From an uncultured Bacilli bacterium (GTDB taxonomy: Bacteria > Bacillota_I > Bacilli_A > RF39 > UBA660), in NCBI GenBank assembly GCA_934085825.1, contig CAKOHR010000002.1, positions 1 to 64,000 of the forward strand: a stretch of DNA of 64,000 nt. Direction: 5' to 3'. Both the position numbers and the translations under genes were made by a program. Below are positions 34,930-43,849 of this stretch, in pieces. The notes beneath the pieces were generated by a model. The model searched no databases, was not told the DNA's origin, and worked only from the letters and a program-made list of their open reading frames with translations. The stretch's first letter is position 1; every line of letters begins with the position of its first letter.

Positions 34930-36753
34930 TCACTCCTTGTTTAAATATTCATTAATTACTCTATTTAATTCATCTTTACTTATTGGTTTGGCTAAATAAT
35001 CATTAAAACCATCTGCTAAATATTTTTCCTTCATTCCTGTTAAAGCATTGGCAGTAAGTGCTATAATTGGTATGTTAAAATCTTTAATTTCTTCTTTTAT
35101 CTTATGAAGAGTTTCTACACCGCTCATTCTCGGCATCATATCATCCATTAATATTAAATCATATTTTTTTCCGCTTTTTAAGTTATCGATACAGATAAAA
35201 CCACTTTCCACACATTCTGAATTAATTCCATAAGTACCAAGTAACCTTTCTGCTACTTTTAAATTAATTTTGTTATCATCTACGACAAGAACAAGTTTAT
35301 TATCTACTTTTAAATTATCATTTTTTATAACAGGGGGTTCTACTTTAATTGTTGGATTTTGAACAATTCTTTGATCTATAGAAACAGTAAATTTAGATCC
35401 TTTTCCATATACACTTTGAACTACAATCTTACCATGCATTAAATCTACAAGTTTTTTAGTGATGGCAAGTCCTAGACCAGTTCCTTCAATTGTAACATTA
35501 TCTTCTAAATCTAATCTTTCAAATTTATTAAATAATTTATTAATATTTTCTTGCTTAATACCTATTCCTGTATCTTCAACTGCTATTATTAGACGACATA
35601 TATCATTTTTTATAACAGAATTGATACTAAATGTTATACTTCCTTCTTTAGTGTATTTTATAGCATTAGTTAGGATATTAACACATATTTGTTTAAGTCT
35701 TGTTGAATCACCATATAAAACTTGAGGAATAGTTTCATCTATTTTGACAAAAAGTTCAATTGGTTTGTCTGCAAGTCTTCCTTTTGTTAATGCTACTAGT
35801 TCATCAGTAACTTTTTTAAAGTCATATTCTGTTTTAACAATTTCTAATTTACCAGCTTCAATTTTAGATATATCTAATATGCCATTAACTATTTCTAGTA
35901 AATTGTCACTAGCCATGACAATGTCATTTACTTCATCTTTGGCACTATCTGGTAAATTTTTATCTTCTAAAAGCATATTACTAAATCCAACTATAGCATT
36001 TAATGGAGTTCTTATTTCATGTGACATACTTGATAAAAATTCTGTTTTAGCTTTATTGGCTTTTTCAGCCGCATCTTTTGCAGCATTTAATTGAAAAATC
36101 ATTTTAACATCTGGATTTTCAATAGTGAAATACATTATTGCTGTAACAATGCTTAGTGTAAAATTAGTTAAAATTAATCTTGGAAATCTTATTTGAATAA
36201 ATCCACATACAAACATAAGGGCAATTAATAATACAAGTGGTATGGCTTTTTTGCTTCTTACTTTTTTAAAATTAAAAATTAGAATAAAAAATATAATAAT
36301 TATCATAAAAATTGAAAAGCTTGATAAGATGTTTTGACCTAATCCATAAGTGTTTATTACTACTCCATTGGTATCACGATTTACATAAAGTGGAGAAAAG
36401 AATATAATCATACCTACTACAGATAGGACAAAATATCTGGCTATTTCAAAATATTTGGAAAAATGATAATCTAAACCTTTGACAAGAATAATAGAATATT
36501 TGAAAAAGTTAGTAAATATATCAGCGAGTAAAACCATAAAAATATCTTTTAGAAATATTTTTAGCCGCATGACGTTATTCATGATTGGTAGTGCACTTAG
36601 AATTTCAAATATTAGACAAAATAATACTAATAATAAAATTCTAGAAAATATATTGATTTCTTCAGAATGAATCTTCTCTTTTTTAAAATAAACAAATGTT
36701 ACAATTAATATATAAACTAAACTTGCATAGCTTAAATAAATTATTGAATTCAT
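34930..36753 (-). CDS. Hybrid sensor histidine kinase
   Basis: The 607-residue protein has about seven TM helices in the first 215 residues (a 7TM-type sensor region without a clear extracellular domain). HisKA follows with SHEIRTPLNAIVGFSNMLLE (His near 245), then HATPase with VEDTGIGIKQENINKLFNKF and GTGLGLAI, then a C-terminal receiver (LVVDDNKINLKVAERLL, phospho-Asp in LILMDDMMPRMSG near 536). The ATG follows AGAGGTAAAGT. It lies between an AMP-ligase and the Hpt-receiver gene in one operon. Confidence 0.92.
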   Translation of the reverse strand: MNSIIYLSYASLVYILIVTFVYFKKEKIHSEEINIFSRILLLVLFCLIFEILSALPIMNNVMRLKIFLKDIFMVLLADIFTNFFKYSIILVKGLDYHFSKYFEIARYFVLSVVGMIIFFSPLYVNRDTNGVVINTYGLGQNILSSFSIFMIIIIFFILIFNFKKVRSKKAIPLVLLIALMFVCGFIQIRFPRLILTNFTLSIVTAIMYFTIENPDVKMIFQLNAAKDAAEKANKAKTEFLSSMSHEIRTPLNAIVGFSNMLLEDKNLPDSAKDEVNDIVMASDNLLEIVNGILDISKIEAGKLEIVKTEYDFKKVTDELVALTKGRLADKPIELFVKIDETIPQVLYGDSTRLKQICVNILTNAIKYTKEGSITFSINSVIKNDICRLIIAVEDTGIGIKQENINKLFNKFERLDLEDNVTIEGTGLGLAITKKLVDLMHGKIVVQSVYGKGSKFTVSIDQRIVQNPTIKVEPPVIKNDNLKVDNKLVLVVDDNKINLKVAERLLGTYGINSECVESGFICIDNLKSGKKYDLILMDDMMPRMSGVETLHKIKEEIKDFNIPIIALTANALTGMKEKYLADGFNDYLAKPISKDELNRVINEYLNKE

Positions 36754-36766
36754 ACTTTACCTCTTT

Positions 36767-38773
36767 TTATTTCTTTATTCTTACCTTTTTTAATGCTTTT
36801 TTATTGTTTTTTTCATATTCTAAAGCATTTTCCTTCTCTAGTTCTCTGAAAGCTGTCTTTCCAAAAGGTGTAATTGGTAACCTATCTTTTCTAAATTCAT
36901 AGGTTCCTGGTATATAATAATAATACATCGATTTTGTTTTTTCTTCAACTATTTTAATAATTTTTTCGATAATTTTATCAATGTCTTGATTGAAACATTC
37001 ATCTTTTAAAACGATATGACATGATGCTTCAGCAACATTACTTGGATGAGGACTTTTGACTACACAACATTCAAGGACTTCTGGAATATTATTTATAATA
37101 TTTTCTAAGACATTAACAAATATCTTACCATTTTGGGTTCTTATTATTCTTTCTTCTCTAGAAACAAAGCAAAGTCTTCCATCTTCATCAATATAAGCTT
37201 CATCACCAGTGTCAATATATTTTTTACCATCCCTATAACAAATTGTTTTTTCATTTACTTTCGGATCTTCACCAATGTAACCAAGCATTGATGCATCAGT
37301 TGATAGTAAAAATTCTCCGACATGGTAGTTACCATCTTCGTCTTTGCCGTAAGGTAGTTCTTCGCCGGTAAATTTGTCAACCACAATGTAATTGGAGCCA
37401 GCTAAAGGAAAACCACATGTACCATATTTTTTAGGTACTCCAGGAATGTCATAATTAAATATAACTCCTCCAAACTCTTCATTTTGACCATAACCATGAC
37501 GACTTCTACCATTAATAATTTTATCTACTTGTTCGTCAATTTCAGCTTCGATGGCTTCTCCACCATGTTGAACTGATTTTACAAAACTAAAATCTTTTGT
37601 AGCCCATTTTGGATCTTCTACTAAAGTTTTAACAAATGATGGCACTGCAAAGTAATGATTGGCTTTAGTTTTTAACATTGTATTTGGAAATTCATTTCTA
37701 TCGTAGGTTGTAATTAAATGGGTATTCATTTGATAATATCTAGCTAAATGCATACCTTCAAGTGAATAAGCAACCATTGGTGGACATAATTGACAGAATG
37801 AATCTTCAAAATTGTAATCTGTTGTTGGCATTAGTGTTGTTTGATAAATCGGAGTGTTACAAGCTAAATCTGTCATTGCTACTCTTTTTGCAGGTCCAGT
37901 TGTTCCTCCTGTATGAACTATAAATTTAATTTTGCCATCTTGATAAGTTTCAATTCTTTTTTCATTCATTTCGCCATATTTTTTAATGAAATCATTCCAT
38001 AGTATAAATCTTTCATCACGATCATCATCTTTATAGAAACTTGCTTTAGCCATTATTTTTTGCTTTTTAGCGTAGGCATCAATATTTAATAATAGTTGTT
38101 GGTACTTTTTTAAAACTTTTCTTTGTTCATCAACTGGTAATTCATTTAATTCTCTTTCACTTGGCAAAAAGCCTTCTACTTCTTTAATAATATGTTTATA
38201 GTATGGGTTGTTTAATACAGCATTTAGACCAAATACTTGTATTTGATATCCTAAATTCATTTTAAGTGGGAATGAATCCATAACTGATGTAACAATAACT
38301 TGCTTCACATTAGTATCTTTGATTGCTTCTTTTACAACTGGATACATGATGTCAATTATTACTAAAGATTTAGTTTTATGTTCCACTAAATAGTTGTGAA
38401 GTAATTCTTTAGATACTACTCCAGGATTAAACCATTCAGTACATATTCCCATATCATTTAGACCATATTCAATCATAAATGTTTCGGGTGTGTTTAAACA
38501 AAACATGGGAATGACATCATCTGGAGTTGTTCCGCTATTTAAGAAAGCGTTTCCCACAATGTTCGATCCATCAAAAAATTGACCATGATTAATTTTTTTG
38601 CCATAAAAGTTAAATGCTGGTAAATTCCTATAGTTTGCACTATGGCTAGTTGCGGAATTACGTATAAATTCCATTGCCGTTTTTTTAGCATTATCAGAAT
38701 CATATTTAAATTCTGGCATATTTTTTAAATATGGTAAATCTACTGATGTTAATTTTTTTTTCTTTTCTTCCAT
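36767..38773 (-). CDS. AMP-dependent synthetase/ligase (ANL superfamily)
   Basis: Adenylate-forming enzyme of 668 residues. The AMP-binding P-loop is FIVHTGGTTGPAKRVAM (near 285-300), motif A5 is in HGYGQNEEFGG, the hinge/ribose Asp is in YIDTGDEAYIDEDGRLCFVS, and the C-terminal Lys lies in LPITPFGKTAFREL. The substrate, probably a carboxylic acid or fatty acid, cannot be told. AAGGAG lies before the ATG. It shares an operon with the hybrid kinase (13 bp gap), an unusual pairing. Confidence 0.88.
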   Translation of the reverse strand: MEEKKKKLTSVDLPYLKNMPEFKYDSDNAKKTAMEFIRNSATSHSANYRNLPAFNFYGKKINHGQFFDGSNIVGNAFLNSGTTPDDVIPMFCLNTPETFMIEYGLNDMGICTEWFNPGVVSKELLHNYLVEHKTKSLVIIDIMYPVVKEAIKDTNVKQVIVTSVMDSFPLKMNLGYQIQVFGLNAVLNNPYYKHIIKEVEGFLPSERELNELPVDEQRKVLKKYQQLLLNIDAYAKKQKIMAKASFYKDDDRDERFILWNDFIKKYGEMNEKRIETYQDGKIKFIVHTGGTTGPAKRVAMTDLACNTPIYQTTLMPTTDYNFEDSFCQLCPPMVAYSLEGMHLARYYQMNTHLITTYDRNEFPNTMLKTKANHYFAVPSFVKTLVEDPKWATKDFSFVKSVQHGGEAIEAEIDEQVDKIINGRSRHGYGQNEEFGGVIFNYDIPGVPKKYGTCGFPLAGSNYIVVDKFTGEELPYGKDEDGNYHVGEFLLSTDASMLGYIGEDPKVNEKTICYRDGKKYIDTGDEAYIDEDGRLCFVSREERIIRTQNGKIFVNVLENIINNIPEVLECCVVKSPHPSNVAEASCHIVLKDECFNQDIDKIIEKIIKIVEEKTKSMYYYYIPGTYEFRKDRLPITPFGKTAFRELEKENALEYEKNNKKALKKVRIKK

Positions 38774-38833
38774 AATTTTCTCCTTATATTAGCTAAATTA
38801 TAGCACTTTAAAATATTGTTTGATAGCTTAAAA

Positions 38834-38862
38834 TTGACTTTTAGTATCATATTTGATACAAT
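38834..38862 (+). promoter_or_regulatory. Promoter with operator of the XRE regulator
   Basis: -35 TTGACT (38834-38839), 17 bp, -10 TACAAT (38857-38862). The palindrome GTATCA-TATT-TGATAC (38844-38859) covers the spacer and the -10, so the gene product probably represses its own promoter. Confidence 0.65.
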
Positions 38863-38879
38863 TGCTATGGTGAGTTGAT

Positions 38880-39134
38880 ATGGACTTTGATAAAAACTAT
38901 ATTGAAGTAGCTTATAATCCTAATGAGTTAAACGAAATATTTATTAAAGAGTTTATTAATTTTAGGAAAGAAAATAATTTAACTCAGGACTTATTTTCCA
39001 AATATTCTGGTGTATCAAGAGAAAAAATTGCCAGAATAGAATGTGGAATATCTTCACCATCAGTTATAAGTTTACTTAAAATACTTGGGCCAATTGGTTA
39101 TACTATAAAAATAGAAAAAGTAAAGAACAAATAA
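38880..39134 (+). CDS. XRE-family transcriptional regulator
   Basis: The 84-residue protein has a helix-turn-helix of the lambda-repressor/HigA type: FRKENNLTQDLFSKYSGVSR then IARIECGISSPSVISLLKIL. An N-terminal strand (YIEVAYNPNELNE) precedes it, as in antitoxin-like members, but no toxin gene is next to it. The start is 17 bp after the -10 and has only GGTGAG as Shine-Dalgarno. Confidence 0.85.
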   Translation: MDFDKNYIEVAYNPNELNEIFIKEFINFRKENNLTQDLFSKYSGVSREKIARIECGISSPSVISLLKILGPIGYTIKIEKVKNK

Positions 39135-39156
39135 CTTCGTTCTTTACTTTTTTTGT
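39115..39156 (+). terminator. Terminator of the XRE gene
   Basis: Stem of about 14 bp, AAAAAGTAAAGAAC (39115-39128) with GTTCTTTACTTTTT (39139-39152), then a T-run. From 39160 to 39300 a minus-strand stretch of about 45 codons without a start is open (ending in NFIWYLILY), perhaps a remnant. Confidence 0.8.
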
Positions 39157-39303
39157 TTTAGCAAATTAATATAGAATTAAATACCAGATAAAATTTTCAG
39201 GTTGATTTTCATTATCACTATAAATCATTTCATTTAAATTTTTATTATTAAAATTTCCTAATACTTTATCATAAATATAACTATTCTTTTGCTTTAAAAA
39301 TCA

Positions 39304-39969
39304 TTATTTATATGGAAATAACAAAACATTTCCATATAATTGAACATTATCATTTTCTCTATTATAAATAATTACACCATCATTAAATATAGCATAAACG
39401 TCTTTTTGCTTATTTTTAGCTATTTCATTAAATTGGGTCAAATATTTTTCATCATTTAGTGAATGAACATCAAAGAAAAATGGATTATCAATCACACCAA
39501 AGCCTTTATACCAATCAAACTTTTTATAGTAATTATTTTCAGCAGTAATGAAATAATCTGAAAGCTGAAGTTCAGCACCAGCTGATGAGCCTATTATTAT
39601 TTTATTAAAATTTTTAATTGTATTTAGCAATCCCGTAGAAACTACTTTGTCATAAAACATTTCAGGATTTCCACCAGTTAAAACTAAAATATCTGAATTC
39701 ATTATTGACTTTTTCATAAAATTAAAATTATCTTTGTAACAATTCAAATAATTTATATTTTTTTCTTCAACACCAATTTCTAAAAAAGGGTCAAAATACT
39801 TTGTTTTTATCTTATTTTTATAGTATTCATCCAAACCAATACTATCTGTTTCAACAGGAAAACTCCAAGGAATAATAGTTACCTTTGTATTTTTATTGAT
39901 ATATTTTATTATCTCTTCTTTAATCATTGGAAAGCCTATTTCCATTTTCGACATTAATACACTAATCAT
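39304..39969 (-). CDS. Peptidase E-like (S51) protein
   Basis: The 221-residue S51 family member has LVLTGGNPEMFYDKV as the peptidase E GG motif and GSSAGAELQ with the nucleophile Ser near residue 130; FFDVHSLNDEKYL holds the candidate His. Peptidase E cleaves Asp-X dipeptides; relatives cleave Asp-nucleotide inhibitors. It is the last gene of an operon with an aminoacyl-tRNA-synthetase-like protein (8-bp overlap) and a nucleotidyltransferase, so a substrate related to aminoacyl-nucleotides is a reasonable guess. Confidence 0.82.
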   Translation of the reverse strand: MISVLMSKMEIGFPMIKEEIIKYINKNTKVTIIPWSFPVETDSIGLDEYYKNKIKTKYFDPFLEIGVEEKNINYLNCYKDNFNFMKKSIMNSDILVLTGGNPEMFYDKVVSTGLLNTIKNFNKIIIGSSAGAELQLSDYFITAENNYYKKFDWYKGFGVIDNPFFFDVHSLNDEKYLTQFNEIAKNKQKDVYAIFNDGVIIYNRENDNVQLYGNVLLFPYK

Positions 39970-41026
39970 TCTTTCTCCTCCTTTTTAAAATATTATTAGC
40001 GTTTTGAAAATTAAAATCTTTTAATAAAACATTTTCTAAATTATTTAAAAGTATCTCGTCAATATGTTCTTGCATCGTGATTTCATAGAGTTGATAAAGC
40101 TTTTGAACATTCATTCTAGTTAAATATGAAAGTAAACCATTATCAATGATGTTTTCTTTTTTTTGCCATCTTAAATTATATAAAAGAAATAATTTCAACG
40201 ATAAATTTCTATCTTTCAAAATGTTTTCAATTTCGTTTTTGCCACAATTTATATATGGGGTTGCAAGACCGATAGTGCTGGAATTAATATCAAAACATTT
40301 TTCTAACATCATTACCATATATAATTGATAAAGTTGATGGTTTGAACACATTACAATTTTATCGTAATTGCCAAATAAAGATAAATATACTTCCCATAAA
40401 AAATCTATATCAATATTATATATTTTATTATCGTAATTAATATGAATTCCAGTGTTCCTCAATCTACTAATAACAATATCATTTTTTCTTACCGTTTTCT
40501 CAAATGTTTTTATATCTCTATTAATAAAATGTGGATAAAATAATAATTGAAACTTTTCAAGTAAATTTGGATTAAAAACAAGAACTTCTTCACTAGCTAA
40601 ATTGCATTCATTTTTGCAATGCTTACAATAATATTTTCCATCTAACTCAAAAAAACATGAATCAACCATATTAATAGAGCAAATATAATCGCTACATATT
40701 TCAACCTTTTTGCAATCACAAAATAATATATTTTTGCAAGTCTTGTATATAAATCCCTTACTAATTAAAAAGTATATTTTATCTAACAAATATTTTATAT
40801 TTTCTTTATCTATCCAAAACATATCTGGCATTATATTATGTTTCTCTAGCAATTCCTTATAATCTTCAATTTTTCTATCTTGATAGCTACTTAATACATT
40901 TACAGCAAAACAAGATTTTCCGCGCATTTTTTTAGCTAAAGATTCCGCTAGTATAGGAGTACTCAGCTTTCCTAATGAATACTGTGAATAAGGCGCTATA
41001 GGCATTGTCATAATTAATCTTTCCAT
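39962..41026 (-). CDS. Class I aminoacyl-tRNA-synthetase-like protein
   Basis: The N-terminus MTMPIAPYSQYSLGKLSTPI resembles the HIGH-containing start of class I synthetases of the Met/Cys type, with SLGKL where LGHL/HIGH would be. An insert with Cys pairs (CDCKKVEIC, CKHCKNEC) looks like the zinc knuckle of MetRS. At 354 residues it lacks an obvious KMSKS loop and anticodon domain. This suggests a stand-alone adenylating or aminoacyl-transferring relative, not a housekeeping synthetase. It overlaps the genes on both sides. Confidence 0.6.
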   Translation of the reverse strand: MERLIMTMPIAPYSQYSLGKLSTPILAESLAKKMRGKSCFAVNVLSSYQDRKIEDYKELLEKHNIMPDMFWIDKENIKYLLDKIYFLISKGFIYKTCKNILFCDCKKVEICSDYICSINMVDSCFFELDGKYYCKHCKNECNLASEEVLVFNPNLLEKFQLLFYPHFINRDIKTFEKTVRKNDIVISRLRNTGIHINYDNKIYNIDIDFLWEVYLSLFGNYDKIVMCSNHQLYQLYMVMMLEKCFDINSSTIGLATPYINCGKNEIENILKDRNLSLKLFLLYNLRWQKKENIIDNGLLSYLTRMNVQKLYQLYEITMQEHIDEILLNNLENVLLKDFNFQNANNILKRRRKND

Positions 41027-42153
41027 ATATAATCTCCCATCTTTTTATTTAAAATCAATAACTTATTCTCTAACAAATCAAAGATTTTTGTATCAATAAA
41101 AATATCTTTATGTATACTGTACTTTGATTTAAACGGTTCAACGACTTTAAATAAAACATTAAAATAATCTAATATATCATTCCATATTTCCATTAAATCC
41201 TCCTTGTTATTAGCAAAATTAATGAATAGCCATTCCTTCTTATTTAATAAATTATAATCTCTTACACTTGATATTAACTCATAAATTATTTTGAATTCTT
41301 TCATTTGAAAAATTTTTTTAAAATCACTCATGCTATTTCTTTTTGCATTTTTCAATGCTAAATTAATTTCACAAATATAATTTTTGATTCTTTGTTTTCT
41401 TTTCAAAATAAATTTATTATTTATTTTTCTTTTTTCATATAAATATAATTTTCTATAAAACATCATAAATTTATCTTTCATAGTAAATGTATAAAAAACA
41501 TGACACCACTCACGGTTTAATATGCCAACTTCTCTTTTTAAATATTTAAAAACTCCTTTTAAACTTCTGGAATTTCCATACTGCAAATATATTCTATCTT
41601 TAGTATTTCCATCAATAACATACTCAAATTTTTGACTTTCGCTTTTTAACACTATTTTTAATTCTTTATCATCTAATTTCTTTTTTAATATTTTTTTTGC
41701 ATTGGGATTAATTCTGGACAAAATCATATTATGAACTTTCCCCCGAGGCAAATCAAAGACATTTAACAAAACAAAGTATATCATCTCTTCACATTTAAAT
41801 AATCTACTTTTATATTTATCACTATAACAAAAATGTAAATCCAAATCACTATTAAGTTTATTTGTATTTCTTGCAAAGCTACCAGTCAAAAAAACACAAA
41901 CATTATGTTTTTGGATTTCATCAAAACTATTTAGAATATCATAAATAATATTTTTTACTAATTTGTTATGTAAATATATTTTTTCAAATCCATCTTTTTT
42001 AACAATTATCATTTTATTTTTTTCATATTCAGTTTTATATTTGTTTATTAGGTATTTAATTTTTTCATAATCATAAGTACTAATATTAATAATCAGTTCA
42101 TTGGTTAAAATACTTTTTTTCAATTCCTTATTTAATCTTAATTTTCTATTCAT
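41014..42153 (-). CDS. Pol-beta-type nucleotidyltransferase
   Basis: The 379-residue protein has the pol-beta superfamily active site FLTGSFARNTNKLNSDLDL (GS-x10-DxD, near residues 92-106). The remainder, Lys- and Asn-rich and mostly helical, matches no family I know. The catalytic Asp pair is intact. It leads the three-gene operon, with a 13-bp overlap to the synthetase-like gene. It might nucleotidylate a small molecule, a protein or RNA. Confidence 0.7.
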   Translation of the reverse strand: MNRKLRLNKELKKSILTNELIINISTYDYEKIKYLINKYKTEYEKNKMIIVKKDGFEKIYLHNKLVKNIIYDILNSFDEIQKHNVCVFLTGSFARNTNKLNSDLDLHFCYSDKYKSRLFKCEEMIYFVLLNVFDLPRGKVHNMILSRINPNAKKILKKKLDDKELKIVLKSESQKFEYVIDGNTKDRIYLQYGNSRSLKGVFKYLKREVGILNREWCHVFYTFTMKDKFMMFYRKLYLYEKRKINNKFILKRKQRIKNYICEINLALKNAKRNSMSDFKKIFQMKEFKIIYELISSVRDYNLLNKKEWLFINFANNKEDLMEIWNDILDYFNVLFKVVEPFKSKYSIHKDIFIDTKIFDLLENKLLILNKKMGDYIWKD

Positions 42154-42210
42154 TTTTTGTTCTCCATATTACAATAAATATAAACAATTTTTATAATAGT
42201 AGTACACTAG

Positions 42211-43647
42211 TTAATTTACTACACATCCAAACTCTTTAATTCTTTTTCTGGCATAACTAGTTTTAGCTATATCAGCCCATTCTTTTCTAGGACCATATGA
42301 TAGTGAATTTGTTATAATTCTAACTCTGTCTTTATTCTTAAGAATATAGTCTAATGGAACATATTTATCATTAACAATTGCATAAACCATAGTATTACCT
42401 ATGTCGGTATGTATTTTATAGGCAAAGTCAATTGGAGTTGAGCCCTTTGGTAATTCTATGATATCTCCTCTTGGGGTATAAACATATACTTTATCTGAAA
42501 ATAATTCTTGTTTAACTCTAGTTACAAATTCTTGATTATCACCAAACATAGAATTAATTTCAACTAAAGATTTAAAAAATTGATATTTATTTTTTAAATC
42601 TACTTGCATTTCATGCCTAGCATTTCCTTTTTTAATGTCCCAATATGCAGTAAGACCAAACGAGTCGACTTTATCCATATCAAATGTTCTAATTTGAGTT
42701 TGAACTAACTTTTCATCAGGACCAAAAACTGTGGTATGTAAACTTTGATACATGTTTGTCTTAGGATTAGAAATGTAATCTTTAAATTTATCATTTATTG
42801 GGTGGTATTTACTGTGAATTAATCCTAGAACCTTGTAACAATCTTCAACTTCTTGTACCATTATTTTTAAAGCAAGTAAATCATGAATGTCTCTTAGTCT
42901 TTGCCCTTCATTAATTCTTTTGTATATTCCATAAATATTTTTGATTCTAACCTTTATCTTGTTAGGAACTTCTTTATTTTCTAGTAAATTCTTAATTTTT
43001 AAAAGCATTTCTTTTAAACAGGCTTCATTTTCTTCTTCTAATCTTTGCTTTTGGGCATAAATTCTTTTATAATTATCAGGCATTAAATATTGAAATGATA
43101 AATCCTCTAACTCAGATTTTACTCTGTATGCTCCAATATAATAAGCTAATGGTACAAATATATCCATAGTTTCTAAAGAATTTTCTTTTTGTTTAAATTC
43201 AGATTTAAATTGTAGTGTTCTCATGTTATGTAGTCTATCAGCAAGCTTAATAATGATTATTCTGACATCTTGAGTAATTCCAGTGATAATCTTTCTAGTA
43301 TTGGCATTTATTTGATCCCTTTTAGAAGAAAAGTTCATTTTAGATAGTTTTGTAACCCCATCTACTAAATCAGCAACGGTTTGATTAAAATCATGAGCAA
43401 TATTTTCTTTTTTTATGTTTGTATCTTCTAAAGTGTCATGCAGAAGACCAGCACATATGGTATCACTATCAGCATGCATTTCTGCCAATATGTAAGCAAC
43501 ATTAAGTGGATGTGTAATATATGCCTCACCGCTTTGTCTATACTGCCCATCATGGAGATATTTTGCATATTCATATGCCTGTTTTATCGTTTCAATATTT
43601 TTTTCATCATATTCTTTTACTTTTGATAATAACATTTCTAAAGTCAA
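42211..43647 (-). CDS. RelA/SpoT-family (p)ppGpp synthetase/hydrolase, short form
   Basis: Makes and degrades (p)ppGpp. The HD hydrolase (THPLNVAYILAEM, LLHDTLEDTN) is followed by the synthetase domain (about 230-350; RLRDIHDLLALKIMV, NMYQSLHTTVFGP) and the TGS domain (VYVYTPRGDIIELPKGSTPI). It stops after TGS at about 478 residues, so the zinc-finger/ACT regulatory part of a usual 730-residue protein is missing. TTG at 43647 has GGAGGTG at 9 nt; TTG 43665 lies inside the terminator tail and is rejected. Expression is probably attenuated by a leader. Confidence 0.9.
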   Translation of the reverse strand: MTLEMLLSKVKEYDEKNIETIKQAYEYAKYLHDGQYRQSGEAYITHPLNVAYILAEMHADSDTICAGLLHDTLEDTNIKKENIAHDFNQTVADLVDGVTKLSKMNFSSKRDQINANTRKIITGITQDVRIIIIKLADRLHNMRTLQFKSEFKQKENSLETMDIFVPLAYYIGAYRVKSELEDLSFQYLMPDNYKRIYAQKQRLEEENEACLKEMLLKIKNLLENKEVPNKIKVRIKNIYGIYKRINEGQRLRDIHDLLALKIMVQEVEDCYKVLGLIHSKYHPINDKFKDYISNPKTNMYQSLHTTVFGPDEKLVQTQIRTFDMDKVDSFGLTAYWDIKKGNARHEMQVDLKNKYQFFKSLVEINSMFGDNQEFVTRVKQELFSDKVYVYTPRGDIIELPKGSTPIDFAYKIHTDIGNTMVYAIVNDKYVPLDYILKNKDRVRIITNSLSYGPRKEWADIAKTSYARKRIKEFGCVVN

Positions 43648-43663
43648 TTTTATGTTCACCTCC

Positions 43664-43710
43664 AAAAAAAATCGTGGTTAAAAACATTATTGTTTCTAAT
43701 CACAGATTTT
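43664..43710 (-). terminator. Attenuator-like terminator before relA/spoT
   Basis: AAAATCTGTGATTA (43710-43697) pairs with TAACCACGATTTT (43680-43668) with one bulge and one mismatch, followed by a U-run that reaches the GGAGG of the synthetase gene. Its 5' arm is made of the last codons of a leader ORF, so ribosomes on the leader would block the hairpin. Confidence 0.6.
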
Positions 43711-43746
43711 ATTATTAATTTTATGTACTTTTGCAACTAATTTCAT
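43696..43746 (-). CDS. Leader peptide upstream of relA/spoT
   Basis: GAGGAGAAGGGT precedes an ATG that opens a 16-codon frame, MKLVAKVHKINNKICD, followed by TAG. Its last four codons form part of the terminator stem. This is the layout of translation-coupled attenuation; the sensed condition is not clear from the peptide (four Lys, no tandem run of a single amino acid). Confidence 0.5.
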   Translation of the reverse strand: MKLVAKVHKINNKICD

Positions 43747-43775
43747 ACCCTTCTCCTCAAACAAATTTAATATTA

Positions 43776-43803
43776 ATTTTAACATTATTTTTTTGTTTGT
43801 CAA
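43776..43803 (-). promoter_or_regulatory. Promoter of the relA/spoT leader
   Basis: Minus strand: -35 TTGACA (43803-43798), 16-bp spacer, -10 TAAAAT (43781-43776). Confidence 0.65.
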
Positions 43804-43849
43804 CAACTTTTTCTGGATTTTTTGGTAAGGTTTCTGAAATCAAATTTTT

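Noticed and set aside
39160..39300. Small minus-strand gene after the peptidase E-like gene
   Set aside because: About 45 codons are open, but there is no start codon and no ribosome site; at best a remnant.
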